Shown here piece by piece: positions 10,920-21,740 of a DNA stretch of 64,000 nucleotides (within the stretch, counting starts at the first letter, position 1; each line of letters opens with the position of its first letter). The notes under the pieces were generated by a model, which did no database searches, was not told the origin of the DNA, and was given only the letters and a program-made list of their open reading frames with translations. Location of the stretch: contig OZ218956.1 of assembly GCA_965112735.1 (NCBI GenBank), forward strand, positions 3,596,001 to 3,660,000. Reading direction: 5' to 3'. The position numbers and the translations under genes were made by a program. This stretch comes from Phaeosaccion multiseriatum (lineage: Eukaryota > Ochrophyta, other classes).

Positions 10920-13219
10920 TCAGAAGATGCCTCCCGCTGCGTCCGCGTGCCCCTTGTACTTGGAGAGCTGAGAGTCAATGCGCATGATGGAGTTCTTGAC
11001 GTCCGCCAGCTGTGAGTGGATGTACTGCCGGGCAGACACCAGCGTCTGCAGCGCAGGGGGGATGTGGAGGACCAGGAGAGGACAAGCAGGGAACAAAGAG
11101 CGGAAGGGCGGACAGGGTAATGTGAATGTGAAACTCCTAGCTACGAAGAAACGAACGAGGGGGGGGGGGGGGGGGTATCAGTGTGGATAGGGTTGGGCTC
11201 ATAAGAAAGAGGGGCTCCTGGACATCACACATCACCCCACATGGAGGTTAGAAGGATGCGTGTGGAGCCGGGGCGCTTTCCCGAGGCCCTTCTACTTGCA
11301 CGGGCTCTTACTGCTCCTACTGGCTCCTACTGCTCTTCCTCCAGGCCCCCAACAACAGGAGCCTTGTTGGCGGCGTGCCATTGTAGTAGGGCGCTTCGAG
11401 GCGAAGCTCAGAAGGCTCGCCACCAAAGCCCATGAAGCAAGACACGTAACCCTACATAATATACCACGACCCCGAGCACGCACCTGCAGGTCCTTGGTGT
11501 CTGAGATTCGCTCGAAGTGCTCCGCGAACTCGTGCTCCATAGGCAGCCCATCTTGGCCCTGTCATAAGCAAACAGACACACGCAACGGAAGGAGCAGCAT
11601 CAGCAGCAGGGACGGAGGAAGCAGAGGCAGTAGCAGTGAGCGACAACGGCTCCAGGCGGAGGAAGAGGAGAGTGGTGGGGTACCCTGCTGGGCTCGCCAG
11701 GTCTCCCGAGGAGGTAGATTCTGTCCTGTCAAGCGTCTGTGGTCTTGCCTGACGTTCCCCTCCCTGCCTCCCTGCCCTCCTTGACTTGAGCACGACAAAT
11801 TCCACCGATGCCCCCCCCCCACCCACCCACCCACGGTCCAATGGGAGAATTCCCATTTAGAAAGAAGAAAATCCCCCCCCCCCCCCCCTCCCTCCCTCCC
11901 TCCCATCCACTGCCATCCCTGACCTCCATGAGTTTGTCGAAGTGTTCCTCGGTGGGGTCTGTGAAGACCACCTCGTCGTAGTGCTCACTCATGACAGGCA
12001 CGTGTGTGGTGAGCGTGGTGCTCGGGTCCGGGTACAGCTTGAGGTGGTGCACAATGTCTAGAGGAGACTCGGCAGGGTCCTGGACACACACACACACAGA
12101 GAGAGAGAGAGAGCGGAGACGATAGTCATATGGGGAGGAAAAGGGCATATGGGGAGAAGACGAGGGGGGGCGGTAATAAGCTGGTGCATAAGGGACGCCG
12201 TGGCACCGTTGGGCGGGGCCATCTGCTCGGGCTTCACTTGACCTGGTGCGTTCGTCTTCTCACGAGAACGAAGCACCTACCCCCGCCTCATCGACTGACG
12301 ACTGACGAACTGACCCGCTGGACTGGCTGACTGAACGACACACTAACCGACTAACTGTCCAACTGACCAGCTGACGGACTAGTCAACAGACTGACTGACC
12401 CGAGTCACTGACCAACCGACCGACCAAGTGACTGTCTACCTGAAGGACCAACTCACGTTAAAGTGCAGCGAGATCTTAATGTCGAACTCCCCCCAGCCCA
12501 TCTCCGTCACTTGGTAGGGGTACTTGGTCAGCACTCGAGTGGGCTCTGGGAAAGACGAGTGCAGGTGGAACACCACCTTGCTCACGAGGTAGCTGATGTC
12601 TTCGTTGTTGGGGCCGCGGACGAAGACTGTACCATACAAACGATTATCCCCATACACACGGCAACAGCAGCAACAAGAGTGTTCGTGTGTAAGTAGAGGG
12701 GGCAGGAGATTAGAAGCCCGGTTGGCCAGCGGAACAAAAGTAGCCTCCGCGGATTAGTGACAGAACTCTTAAAGCGAAAGGGTGTGGTAAATCGCCCTAC
12801 AACCACACCAAGTTGGGCTTCAGAAACACTGGCCAGAACGAAAAAGAAAAGAAAAGAGGGATTCTTGAGCTTCCGTACTCACTTGTCCACCGGTGGGTGT
12901 GGAGTTCGTCTGCCTTCTTCCCCAGCCAGAAGGCAATGCTCCCATACACGATTGGACAGCATACAGTCACTCCGCGCTTCCTAGTCCTCCCCTTACTCCC
13001 CGTTGCCACTACTGCGCCGCTGGGCGCGGCTGCTGCTGCTGCTGCTGGTGGTGGTGCTGCTGCTGGTGCTGCTGCGGGTGCTGTCGGTGGTAGTGCTTGT
13101 GGCGGTGCTCCGGCCGCTACCCCCTGCCCCCAGGCAGCGTCTCCCCCAGGTTGGGGCTGGGGTACAGCAGCAGCTGGAGCGGCTGCAGCAGGGGGGAAGG
13201 GTGGAGGTAGTGGATTCAT
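10920..13219 (-). CDS. YEATS4: YEATS-domain protein, GAS41/YEATS4/Yaf9 type, 5 exons, 287 aa
   Basis: Exons are 13219-12883, 12626-12457, 12079-11924, 11558-11484 and 11045-10920; phases close throughout. After an Ala/Pro-rich leader of about 70 residues comes a YEATS domain: TVCCPIVYGSIAFWLGKK, the HTHRW motif, VRGPNNEDISYLV, KVVFHLHSSF and the signature VTEMGWGEFDIKI. GAS41-specific sequence follows (DPAESPLDIVHHLKLYP, SEHYDEVVFTDPTEEHF). The last exon is a short coiled-coil-like tail (QLADVKNSIMRIDSQLSKY). YEATS domains read acetylated or crotonylated histone H3 lysines through an aromatic cage that includes the His/Trp and Gly-Trp-Gly positions seen here. GAS41/Yaf9 is a shared subunit of the NuA4 acetyltransferase and the SWR1 chromatin remodeller. 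ENL/AF9 and TAF14 are less likely because the C-terminal region matches GAS41. Confidence 0.92.
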
Positions 13220-14084
13220 CCTAAGGGGGGGGTTGGGGGGGCTTCGCCCTCCTCCTCCTGATGCTGCTGGTGCTACGACTGCAGCGCAGGACTTGCTACC
13301 AAGCTACTATCGGATAAAACACGAATTCTCCAAAGTGGTTATCTCCCTCTATAAGCTGTTTGGTTTGTTGATATCGTTTGTTCGACACATCCGAGCCTCG
13401 CTCGCCGTCGTTGTGGGCCTGTGAGTCGTAAACGCCCAACGCGTGAAGTTAGACAGCCATCATTTTTATTTTCTTGCGGCTCACCCCCCCATTTTCCATT
13501 TTTCCCTACTCTACCTGGGGAGACGTCGCTGGTCTAAATTAAGTATTATCTATTACTAGGGAAGAAAATACAAAGTCGACTGCCTCCTCGCTCAAGGGGG
13601 ACAAGGCGCCCCAGCCAGCAAGACCAAGACCTGGTCGCGAGTCGCGAGCGGTGCCATTGGAGCACTTCAATGACTTGTCGGTGGCGTCGTGAGGCAAGTA
13701 AGTCCCTCCTCGCCTGCCTGGGGGGGTCCCACCCTGCTTCGCTGGCTTGAGACCGACGGGCAATGTCTTCGCTGGCTTGAGACGAAGCACTCAATCATTC
13801 ACTTCCCAACCCCCCCTGGGTGCAGGCTCGCGCATCCGCAATGCTCGGCACGACTCCCCCCACTGCGATGCGCTGACTGCCCACTCCTTGAAGAAATTGA
13901 AAGGAAGGGCTGGTCATGTCTTCTCATCTCAGTCGACGACGATGGGCAGCAGCGGCAGCAGCGGCAGCAGTAGCAGCACGCGATTCAGCGGCTGCGGCTT
14001 TGACTTTGGCTCGACGGGACATGGTTCTGCTGATCACGGTGGCAGCGGGGGTGGCGATCGCTGCAGCAGCAGGCGGGGCAAAAA
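13220..14084. other. Intergenic, no gene recognised
   Basis: This lies upstream of the YEATS gene start. It contains a GGC/AGC-type repeat near 13940-13980 and AT-richer sequence at 13320-13560. No open frame has recognisable similarity. Confidence 0.4.
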
Positions 14085-15200
14085 GTTAGCGAAACACTTG
14101 TCCAGTTCGTGTTCAAAACAGTAGTCTCCGAAAATGCCATCCATGTAACAGGCCATGCCCTCGATCGTGTGCGTGGGCGGATATCGTTCAGTTCGGAGCA
14201 GATCACTCTACAATGCTTCGATGCATCCCACCATGTCGGAGCAAGTGTCGCCCTCCGACCCGTTCACAAGCTTTCCCGCATACCGTGTCGCTTCGGACAC
14301 TATAGATGCGGTGTTCTCGCTCAGCTGGCCTGCCCGGGCCCACTGCACATCAACATCTTCAAGCTTTAAACTCGCTTGTATGACAGAGTGAAAGTCCAGG
14401 CCTCCAGCTGTCCGAAAACGTCGCCCGTCTTCGCGCTCATCCAGCCACCCCCCCCCCCGCCCCTCTCAATTTTTCCATACTGCTCTTTTTTCAATCCACG
14501 AATGAGCCCCCACTGCACATCAACATCTTCAAGCTTTAAACTCGCTTGTATGACAGAGTGAAAGTCCAGGCCTCCAGCTGTCCGAAAACGTCGCCCGGCT
14601 TCGCGCTCATCCAGCCACCCCCCCCCCCGCCCCTCTCAATTTTTCCATACTGCTCTTTTTTCAATCCACGAATGAGCCCCAACACGCGCTCCACACCACA
14701 ACCCTCCAACTTTTGACGCGTCACTGTTGGAGACATGTCTGCCGTTTCGCTCCTAGCCGCAGCTGAAGCAGCCTCCTCCGCCTTGGCTAAACAGGTAGCG
14801 AAACGATTGTCCAGGTCGCTGTTATAGGAGTAGTCTCCAAAGATGCCCTTCATATCTCGGGCCACACTCTGATCGTATCCTTGGGCGAATATCGTTCCGT
14901 TCGGAGCATATCCGTCCACATCAGGTCGGCCTCTTCCACGATGTCGGGGCATGCCTCACCCAGTGACCCATTCACACGCTTTCCCGCATTTTCTGTTGCC
15001 GCTAGATGCGGTTCTTATGCTCAGCTCCAGAGCCAAGACCCACTGGGCCTCCACATCCTCGACTTACAGAATCGTGTCTATGACAGAGCCGAAGTCCAGA
15101 GCCTCGAGCTTTGTGACAGCGCGTCCAGTCTTCTCGCTCCTCCAATCGCGCTTCCACTCATTGTCATATTGTGCACTCAGCAGGACGGCGCTCCAGCTTA
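14085..15200 (-). pseudogene. Two diverged tandem copies of a decayed unknown coding sequence
   Basis: Blocks at roughly 14100-14460 and 14820-15190 align with each other along their full length on both DNA and minus-strand protein level. Shared peptides include NAGKRVNGS versus YAGKLVNGS, LRTERYSP versus LRTERYPP, and GIFGDYSYNSDLDNRFA versus GIFGDYCFEHELDKCFA. Both copies are broken: the 5' copy has a stop inside the shared block (after MVGCIEAL) and the other changes frame between TERYSPKDTIR and MKGIFGDY. A Trp/Lys-rich segment (SEKTGRAVTKLEALDF) is shared as well. I do not recognise the family. The most economical reading is a duplicated gene or element fragment that no longer codes. Confidence 0.6.
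14341..14680. repeat. 170 bp perfect-period tandem duplication
   Basis: Copy 1 is 14341-14510 and copy 2 is 14511-14680, starting with CACTGCACATCAACATC and ending AATGAGCCCC. I see one substitution between them (TCGCCCGTCT versus TCGCCCGGCT), so this duplication is much younger than the surrounding diverged duplicate. Confidence 0.92.
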
Positions 15201-15257
15201 TTTTCATTTCCCCCCCTCCCCCTACACACACACACACACACACCCACACACACTTTC

Positions 15258-15331
15258 ACACTTTCAGTTTCTTAGGTGATTCCTATTAAGTCAATAAAGT
15301 TTCCCCCGTCACCTAAGAAACTGAAAGTGTG
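15258..15331. repeat. Perfect 22 bp inverted repeat flanked by (CA)n and (GT)n
   Basis: The left arm 15258-15279 and right arm 15310-15331 are exact reverse complements, separated by a 30 bp AT-rich loop. The arms run outward into CA and GT microsatellites that are themselves complementary, so single strands could form an even longer hairpin. The layout resembles a small foldback element or the junction of an inverted duplication. Confidence 0.9.
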
Positions 15332-15413
15332 TGTGTGTGTGTGTGTGTGGGTGTGTGTGTGTGTGTGTGTGTGTGTAGGTGTCGCTGTGTCTCCGGGGCC
15401 CTCGAGGGGCCGG

Positions 15414-16148
15414 TTACTCCCCCTCTAGGGCGGGGAGGGGGAGTGCGGGACCGGCTCCGCGGTTGAGCCGACCCAGGAAGGCGCGCTCCCGCTCCGAGAG
15501 CCACATCTGGTGGCTGCAGCTGACGAGGCGGCGAAGTCTTGTCAGGACGTGGCCCTTGGTGGTGGAGGAGCCAGTGCGGCCTGTGCGGGAGACCACGTGC
15601 TCGGCGAGTGCGTGCAGGAGCGATTGCGCCTGTGCGCCGAGTCGGCCGTGGGTCTCGATGGCGAAGGTGGAGAGGCGAACACGCTCTCGGTCGTAGGTGC
15701 CCCTGTAGTGTCGCTCCTTGCGGGTCTCGCTGTTGGCGGCTGCCGCTCCCGGTCTAAGGTCCGTGCGGAGCACATTCAAGGCCGTCCTGCAGAGGTTGTT
15801 ACTCAGGGTTAGGTCAAGCATATGCGCCGGGTGGGCAAAGGTTGGGTCGCGGGCTCCGGAGAGGGCGCCTCGGGGGAGGGTGGCGTCCATGCGGAAGGTC
15901 CGGGCGATGTTGTGCGGGGGGTTGAAGAACTCCGAGCTCTCGTGGCCGACGCGGGAAACGTAGTTCTGCGTGAACATGTCCTCGACGGAGGAGAGCATCC
16001 CGGTGTGGTAGAGGGTGCTCTGGTTGGGGCACTGGATGGCGTGAGAGGAGTCGGCGCGTGTGTTGCAGCGGGTGCAGACTAGTGCGTCGGGTTCTCCAGG
16101 GCTGTAGAGGCAGTTGATGCCGAGGGAGCGGCGTAGGGCCCCTACCAT
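15414..16148 (-). pseudogene. C-terminal fragment of a retroelement-type protein (CCHC-like finger plus endonuclease-like region)
   Basis: A 244-residue frame begins with the tail of an unseen domain, then a C-x2-C-x8-H-x4-C finger (CTRCNTRADSSHAIQC). A His-rich segment (YHTGMLSSVEDMF) and a region typical of the C-termini of non-LTR reverse transcriptase polyproteins follow: ARDPTFAHPAHMLDLTLSNN, an Ala/Arg helix with RKERHYRG, then STFAIETHGRLGAQAQSLLHAL. In intact elements these follow the reverse transcriptase domain and form a zinc finger with a restriction-like nuclease. No YxDD or other reverse transcriptase motif is present, and the frame starts in the spacer of the inverted repeat at 15971-16317, so it is a truncated remnant. 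Assignment to a specific clade is not possible from this piece. Confidence 0.55.
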
Positions 16149-16317
16149 GTCCTACGCCGCTCCCTCGGCATCAACTGCCTCTACAGCCCTGGAGAACCCG
16201 GCGCACTAGTCTGCACCCGCTGCAACACACGCGCCGACTCCTCTCACGCCATCCAGTGCCCCAACCAGAGCACCCTCTACCACACCGGGATGCTCTCCTC
16301 CGTCGAGGACATGTTCA
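15971..16317. repeat. Inverted duplication, 167 bp arms with 13 bp spacer
   Basis: The left arm 15971-16137 and right arm 16151-16317 are reverse complements with a single mismatch that I can find (CGGGTTCTCC side, G/A). Both carry the finger-coding segment of the retroelement-like fragment. Nothing of the element continues beyond the right arm, so a small terminal piece was copied in inverted orientation. Confidence 0.93.
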
Positions 16318-16609
16318 TGGTCACGTGGCAGGAGAATCTACAATCACAGCATCAGCAGTTGGTGATCCAAAACAAAAAAAACACCAACTGTCGGCTAATC
16401 GCTGTTCTCTCAGCAGTAAAGGCCTTGCCGTGCAAGAGAGCAGCAAGGAACAGGAGCAGAGGACCAGGAGACGCAAGACGTGTATAATAATTAGGTGCTG
16501 CAGCAGCAGCAGAAGCAGCAGAGGCAGAAGCAGCTGCTATCCCTCTGCCCGAAGTGGCGTGCACAGAGCTAGAATTTAGATAATTTAGAAGGGGAGGGCG
16601 GACTCCGCG

Positions 16610-17917
16610 ATGGCGGCGCGGGGTCGGGCGAGGACTCCTCCCTTGTCCGACGAATCGACCCCAACGCGAGGCTTGAGCAGGAGTCCCCCATCTAGAGGGC
16701 TCGGCAGGAGCCCGGGTGGCCGGGCGTTCCCGGTGAACAACGAGTCACCATCGCCGAGCAGGGCGGCAGCAGGGCCATCGATACGAGCAGTAGGAGGGGG
16801 TGGGGGGGGGAGACTAAGAGGAGGGCGTGGAACTTCTGCTTTGGCAGCTGAAGGAGCGGGGAAGAGGGGAGCGCCGGGGCTGAAGCGAAGTCGCCCAGGA
16901 TCGGTCAGAGTCCAGGGTGCGCCACGGCTCAGCCGGGGGGGGCGAGGGCAAGGCTTCGAAGGCGCAAGGCATAGGAGCAATCAAAATGGGTCGCAGCAGG
17001 GGGCTAGACGGAAGCTGAGACCAGCAGAGCAAGAGGCAAGGAGGCAGCGGGAGCTGAGAGACGTCGAGCAGCGATATCAGGCCTTGCTCTCCCATGCGAT
17101 GGAAATGGAAGACGGGCTTCAATTCAATGAAGACCTCACGCCTCTCGACTGGGCAGCGGCATACGACGCCGCCGCCGAAGCAATGGAGATGAAGGTGGAG
17201 CTGGTGCAGGCTGCGCAGGAAAAGAAAGACGTCGCGGCGGAGGCACAGGGCATCCGTGTGTATGCTGAAGAGCTGCGAGCCGACTACCGGGCCAAACAGC
17301 TCCGGCCTCCGCGGAGGTCCGCGCTCGCTCAGGTGGGAGATATGCTGCGTGGTCGGCGGGACAAGAGAAAGGCGGGGGAGGACACGAGAAGGGGGCAAAC
17401 GGCTCCGTCCGGAGGCTTCATGTCTCCGGATCAGAGCAGCAGCGAAGGGGAGGAGGAGGAGGAGGAGGAGGAGGAGGAGGAGGAGGTGGAGGAGGACTCC
17501 TACGGCGAGGAAGAGGAGGAGGACGATGAAGACCCTGTCACTCGTACGGATGATTACGCAGATGTAGACGACAGCAGCCATGTTGGAGCCCACCGCCGCG
17601 CCGGAGCCAGAGAGGAACCGCCTTCCCGTCGGGCGTGGAGCGAGCGCAACAAGAGGGCGGCACGGGCAGGGGCAGCAGTTGGTGATACAAGGGCAAGGGC
17701 AGGGGCAGGAGTTGGTGATACAGGGGCAAAGGCAGGGGCAGGGGCTAGCAGCAAGTCGCCGGGGCAGAGGGAGAGGCGCTACCAGCCCGTTACGACGTCC
17801 TCTCCACCCACTAGCCCGGCCGTCGCCGGAGAGCCTTCTCCTCCCCCTTCCTACAGGGCCGCCGTGGAATCAACCCCGCACAAGGCGACGTGGGAGGCCT
17901 TGGTTGAGGAGCGCAGG

Positions 17918-17953
<36 letters not shown>

Positions 17954-18919
17954 GAGCAGCAGCAACAGCAGGAGCAGCAGCAGCAGCTTGGCTCAGTGGC
18001 AGCAGGAGCAGCACTGGATGCGCGCAGCCCCCCACCTCTCCCGCCCGCCCGCCACCGCGGCCCGGCTGCCTCCTCCCACTCGCTGTCGCCCCCTCCCCGA
18101 GCCCTGCTCTCGGACCACGGGAGGGGCAGACCCACTCCGATGGACACTCCCTTCAGGCGCGAGTCGTCGCTGCTGTCCCCTCCCGCCCGTCCCGGGATCA
18201 ACAGCAGTCCCAACAGCAGCAGTACCGCCGGCGCCGCTGCTGCTGCTGCTCCCTGTTCGTCCTCCGCTACGAAGCGGAACGTTGTGGTGCAACAGAGGAC
18301 CCCCCCAAGTTCCCATCGGAGGATGGTATCGGAACCGCCTCCCGTCGCATCATACTCCACGCCTCGACGGGGCTCTACGCAGTACACACCCACGCACAAC
18401 CGAGCGGTTTCCGTGTCGGCCTTCCGACAAGGCAGCGGCGGCTCACCCCCGCCCCTCCCACCGTCACGAGCAGCGACAGCCTCACCCCCTGGGGGCGGTT
18501 CCCGGGGGGCGAGGAGGTCAAGGCCAAGCCCGTATGACTTGGATGATGAAGATGACGACTTCCATCAGGAGCAGCGGGAGCGAGTAGCAAGGGCAAGGAG
18601 GTTTCGCGACGGCCTCCCCACAGTTCCCCGAGGGGGTGCGTTGACCAACGGCCCTGCGGGTAAGAGCGTGTGCGGGGGCTGCGGGGCGGTGAACGATCGC
18701 AAGATCGGCTCCATCTATGACTTGTGCATCTCCCCGCCCAACACGGGTTACCCCGCCTACCTGCGCTGGCTCGGCTGGACCCTGCTCCTCACTCAGGTAC
18801 GAACAGTCAAGTGTCGAGCGGGGAATTTGTTTTTGGGTGTTTGTTTACGCCGGGTAGGGCGGCCTTGAGCTGCCGTCCCGACTTGTTCTATTCGTGTGTG
18901 TGTGTGTGTGTGTGGGTGT

Positions 18920-18954
<35 letters not shown>

Positions 18955-21033
18955 TCTGTGTGCGTGTGTGTGTGTGTGTGTGAGTGTGTATGTGTGAGAG
19001 TGTGTCTGTCTGTGTGTGTGCCTGCACCTCCCGCTAAGTGTGGACGGAAGGTCATACGTGCACTCTTTCGCTGCTTCGGGGGGCGTGTCAATCGGCGGGG
19101 GCCTCCCCCCCCTCCCTTCCCTTCCCTTCGCGTGCAGCGCCTCCGATGTGGTTCCCTCTCTGGCCTACCCGCTATCCTATCCTCTTTCTCGTCTTGCTCG
19201 TTTCGGCTGGAGATCTGACCAGCAGCTACCCTCTCTCTCTCCTTGCTCGTCCTCCTCTCTGACCCCGTAGCTGCCCCGTGATCGACCCCTCACAAGCCTC
19301 CACCTGCCTACCCCTTCGATCCATTGGCCTCCCCCCTCGGACGCTCTTTCCCCCTCCCCCTCTCCCTCTCTGTCTGGCTCCCTCTCTCTCTCTCTCTCTC
19401 TCTGTCTCCCTCCCTCCCCCCCTCCTTCTCTGCCCCCCCCCCCCCTTTTCAACTCTCCCTGCAGGTGCTTGTGCTGTCGGCCTACCTCGTGGAGGTGTCC
19501 CACACGTGTGTGCCTACCTCGGAAACCTTCTCTCCGACGGTGCATTGGGGCATCCCCCTCTGCTGGTACGTACGTGATGGGCATGGGAGGGACGCTTCGT
19601 TTGAAGCTTGCAGATGTGGACGCGAGAGAGGGAGAGAAGTGGGGTATGGGGGTGGGGACGGCGAAAGAGGCCGAAGAGAGAGAGAGAGAGAGAGAGAGAA
19701 GGCTCAGAACGTGTTGGCGCTGCCTCTTTCTTCCTTTGCGACGAGAAGGGAGAGTGGGGAGGGGGCGGGCGGGCGGGAGGGAGGGAGGGAGGGAGGGAGG
19801 GAGGGAGGGAGGGAATGCCTTCGACAAGGTGGGCATAGCCGGGTGCCCCGCTCCTCTTCCTCGCTGCTCTTCACCTGCTCCTCTTCCTCGCTGCTCTTCA
19901 CCTGCTCCTCTTCCTCGCTGCTCTTCACCTGCTCCTCTTCCTCGCTGCTGTTCTCCTGCTCCTCTTCGTCTTGCTTGCCGCTTCCCCCCCTCAATTACGG
20001 CATGCTCACCCCGTGATGGATGCATCGTGATGAGTGTGCCTGTTCCGTGTGCCCGCCTCGTTCATTCCCTGTCTCACCTCTCACCACACTCTCCCCTCTC
20101 CCTTCTCCCGTCCTGCCCGTGTTGCGCATCTTGCCCTGTACTTGTACTTGTACTTGCATCACCACCACCATCACCACCACCATTCATCTTGCCCTGTACT
20201 TGCATCACCACCACCATCACCACCACCATTTTTCACCGTCCCAACCCCCCTTCTTCGCCCGTCTCTCTCTGTGTGTCTCTATCTTGTCGATCTCTCTTCA
20301 CAACCATCAACCACACCAGCGTGTACGCAGCTGCGGACAGTCTGAAGGAGATCTTCCGATACCTTCCCATCATTGTCTACTACCGCGAGGATCGCCGCGT
20401 CACCAACCAGGCATGCGTCATGGCGTCCCTGGTCATCATCCTTGCCGTGTATCAGATGCTTGCCATCGGCCTCATCATGAGTCAAACCAAGGAGATTATC
20501 ACCCTCATCTCTGACTTTGTCGGCGTGACCATTGTCACCAAGTCAGACGAACTCATAGCGGAGATCTTGGACATGCCAGATCGAAACTTTGGCTTCCTCA
20601 AGAGCCTCCGGTATGCCTCTAAGATTAAGGAGAGTCGGGCCACGGGGCAGGCCAGGCTGGAGCAGGAGGAGGCGAGGAAGCTCGCGGAGATGGAGGGGCG
20701 GCGGGCGAGTCACATCGGAGTTGTCGGGTTAGGGTTAGGGTTAGGAGGACCTGCAGGAGGAGGGGGAGGAGGGGGGGTAGCGGGTCTCGCTTTCAGCCCA
20801 GGCAAGTGCACTGGGACGCAGAGCGAAACAGAGGGTCCGCGTCACACACCCCCCACGAGGTGAAGCACCAACTGCAGAGGGCCGGAAACAACCTGGCCAT
20901 GCGCATCATCAAGAGCCACACTGACCCCCAGTTCCGCATCTACTGGATCGGGGTCAGCGCCTTCTTCATCTGGCTGGTCACGTGGACGGGCCGAGAGACG
21001 CGCTACTTTTGCACTCACTACGTCGAGGAATGA
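16610..21033 (+). CDS. Large protein with polar low-complexity N-terminus and multi-pass membrane C-terminus, 4 exons
   Basis: Exons are 16610-18796, 19465-19565, 20320-about 20719 and 20797-21033. The first two introns are clear (CAG|GTACGA, TG|GTACGT, with CAG acceptors); the third is required by a frame change and most likely ends at TTTCAG| (20796), its donor being uncertain (20720 or 20723). Exon 1 (729 codons) is disordered, with RS-like, acidic (poly-Glu near residue 285-300) and poly-Gln (near 440-460) tracts. It then enters a CGGCGAVND motif and the first hydrophobic segment (AYLRWLGWTLLLTQ). Further membrane helices are VLVLSAYLVEV, ACVMASLVIILAVYQMLAIGLIM and, in the last exon, IYWIGVSAFFIWLVTW. 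A soluble loop with FVGVTIVTKSDELIAEI separates them. I do not recognise the family. The intron 1 microsatellite is (GT)n, 18893-19020. Confidence 0.6.
17674..17725. repeat. Two copies of a dispersed short motif (AGTTGGTGATACA) inside a coding exon
   Basis: GGCAGCAGTTGGTGATACAA (17671-17690) and GGAGTTGGTGATACAGGG (17707-17724) lie in exon 1 of the large membrane protein gene and encode AVGDTRA and VGDTGA. The same string recurs at 16355, 34152, 34171, 42569 (variant) and 48698 (variant). Confidence 0.8.
18893..19020. repeat. (GT)n microsatellite in intron 1 of the large membrane protein gene
   Basis: An interrupted GT repeat of about 130 bp lies just downstream of the exon 1 donor at 18797. 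Confidence 0.9.
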
Positions 21034-21740
21034 AGAGAAGCCAAGTCAAGTCAAGTCAAGTGACTGAAGGGTGGCTGTGTGGTTGTGCGTGCGTCTTGCG
21101 GAGTGGAGGACAGGCTGCGCTCTCGTATGTCTCACGCCCTCTCTCTGTCACGGCGCTCCTATCTTGGTGCGTGCGTGCGTGCGTGCGCGCGTGCCGAAGA
21201 GAGCGGCGTTGGCCTCATCGTGGGCAAGCAGGAGTGCCACACAGAAACCTTGGTTTCTTTTGTCAAACACCACATGTGTATCCATCGTCTGTCATTACTC
21301 AATTCCTGCTTGGTTTGGTGTCTAGTTCTCTCATTCATTCAGTCATTCCGTCAGACGGATGTCTTCCAGGCAGGGGGAAAAAACAGCAGGGCGGCGGGGC
21401 AGCCCATCCTCCAAACCTAACCCGGCCACGCATCCAGCCACTATGCGAAAAGTAAATGGCAGTCATGTTTGCCTCCTCCTGTGGTGGGGATGGGACCTTC
21501 CCCTCCCCTTCACGGAGCGCGCCTCCCGCCCAGTTTCCTCTGCAGTACTATGGAGTTACCTCCGCCTCTCCTTCCCTCCCGGTTGGACCCTTGGGAAGGA
21601 AAGACACCCCCCCCCCTCCAATTCAACCCCACTAATGGCATGCCTTGGGCTGCCATCTCCTAATATCCTACTCCTGCCTTGTGATATTGCCTTGCCTAAG
21701 GCTGCTTATCTCTCTCTGTGCCCATAATCCTACTCCTGCC
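21034..21740. other. Convergent 3' intergenic region
   Basis: This lies between the stop codons of the large membrane protein gene and the cyclophilin gene. It contains short GTCAA (21043-21060) and GTGC/GCGT repeats and no recognisable gene. Confidence 0.45.

Noticed and set aside
10980-11560. VPS26/retromer as identity of the 10.9-13.2 kb gene
   Set aside because: Considered first from the short exons, but the HTHRW and GWGEF signature and the GAS41-like downstream sequence make it a YEATS protein.
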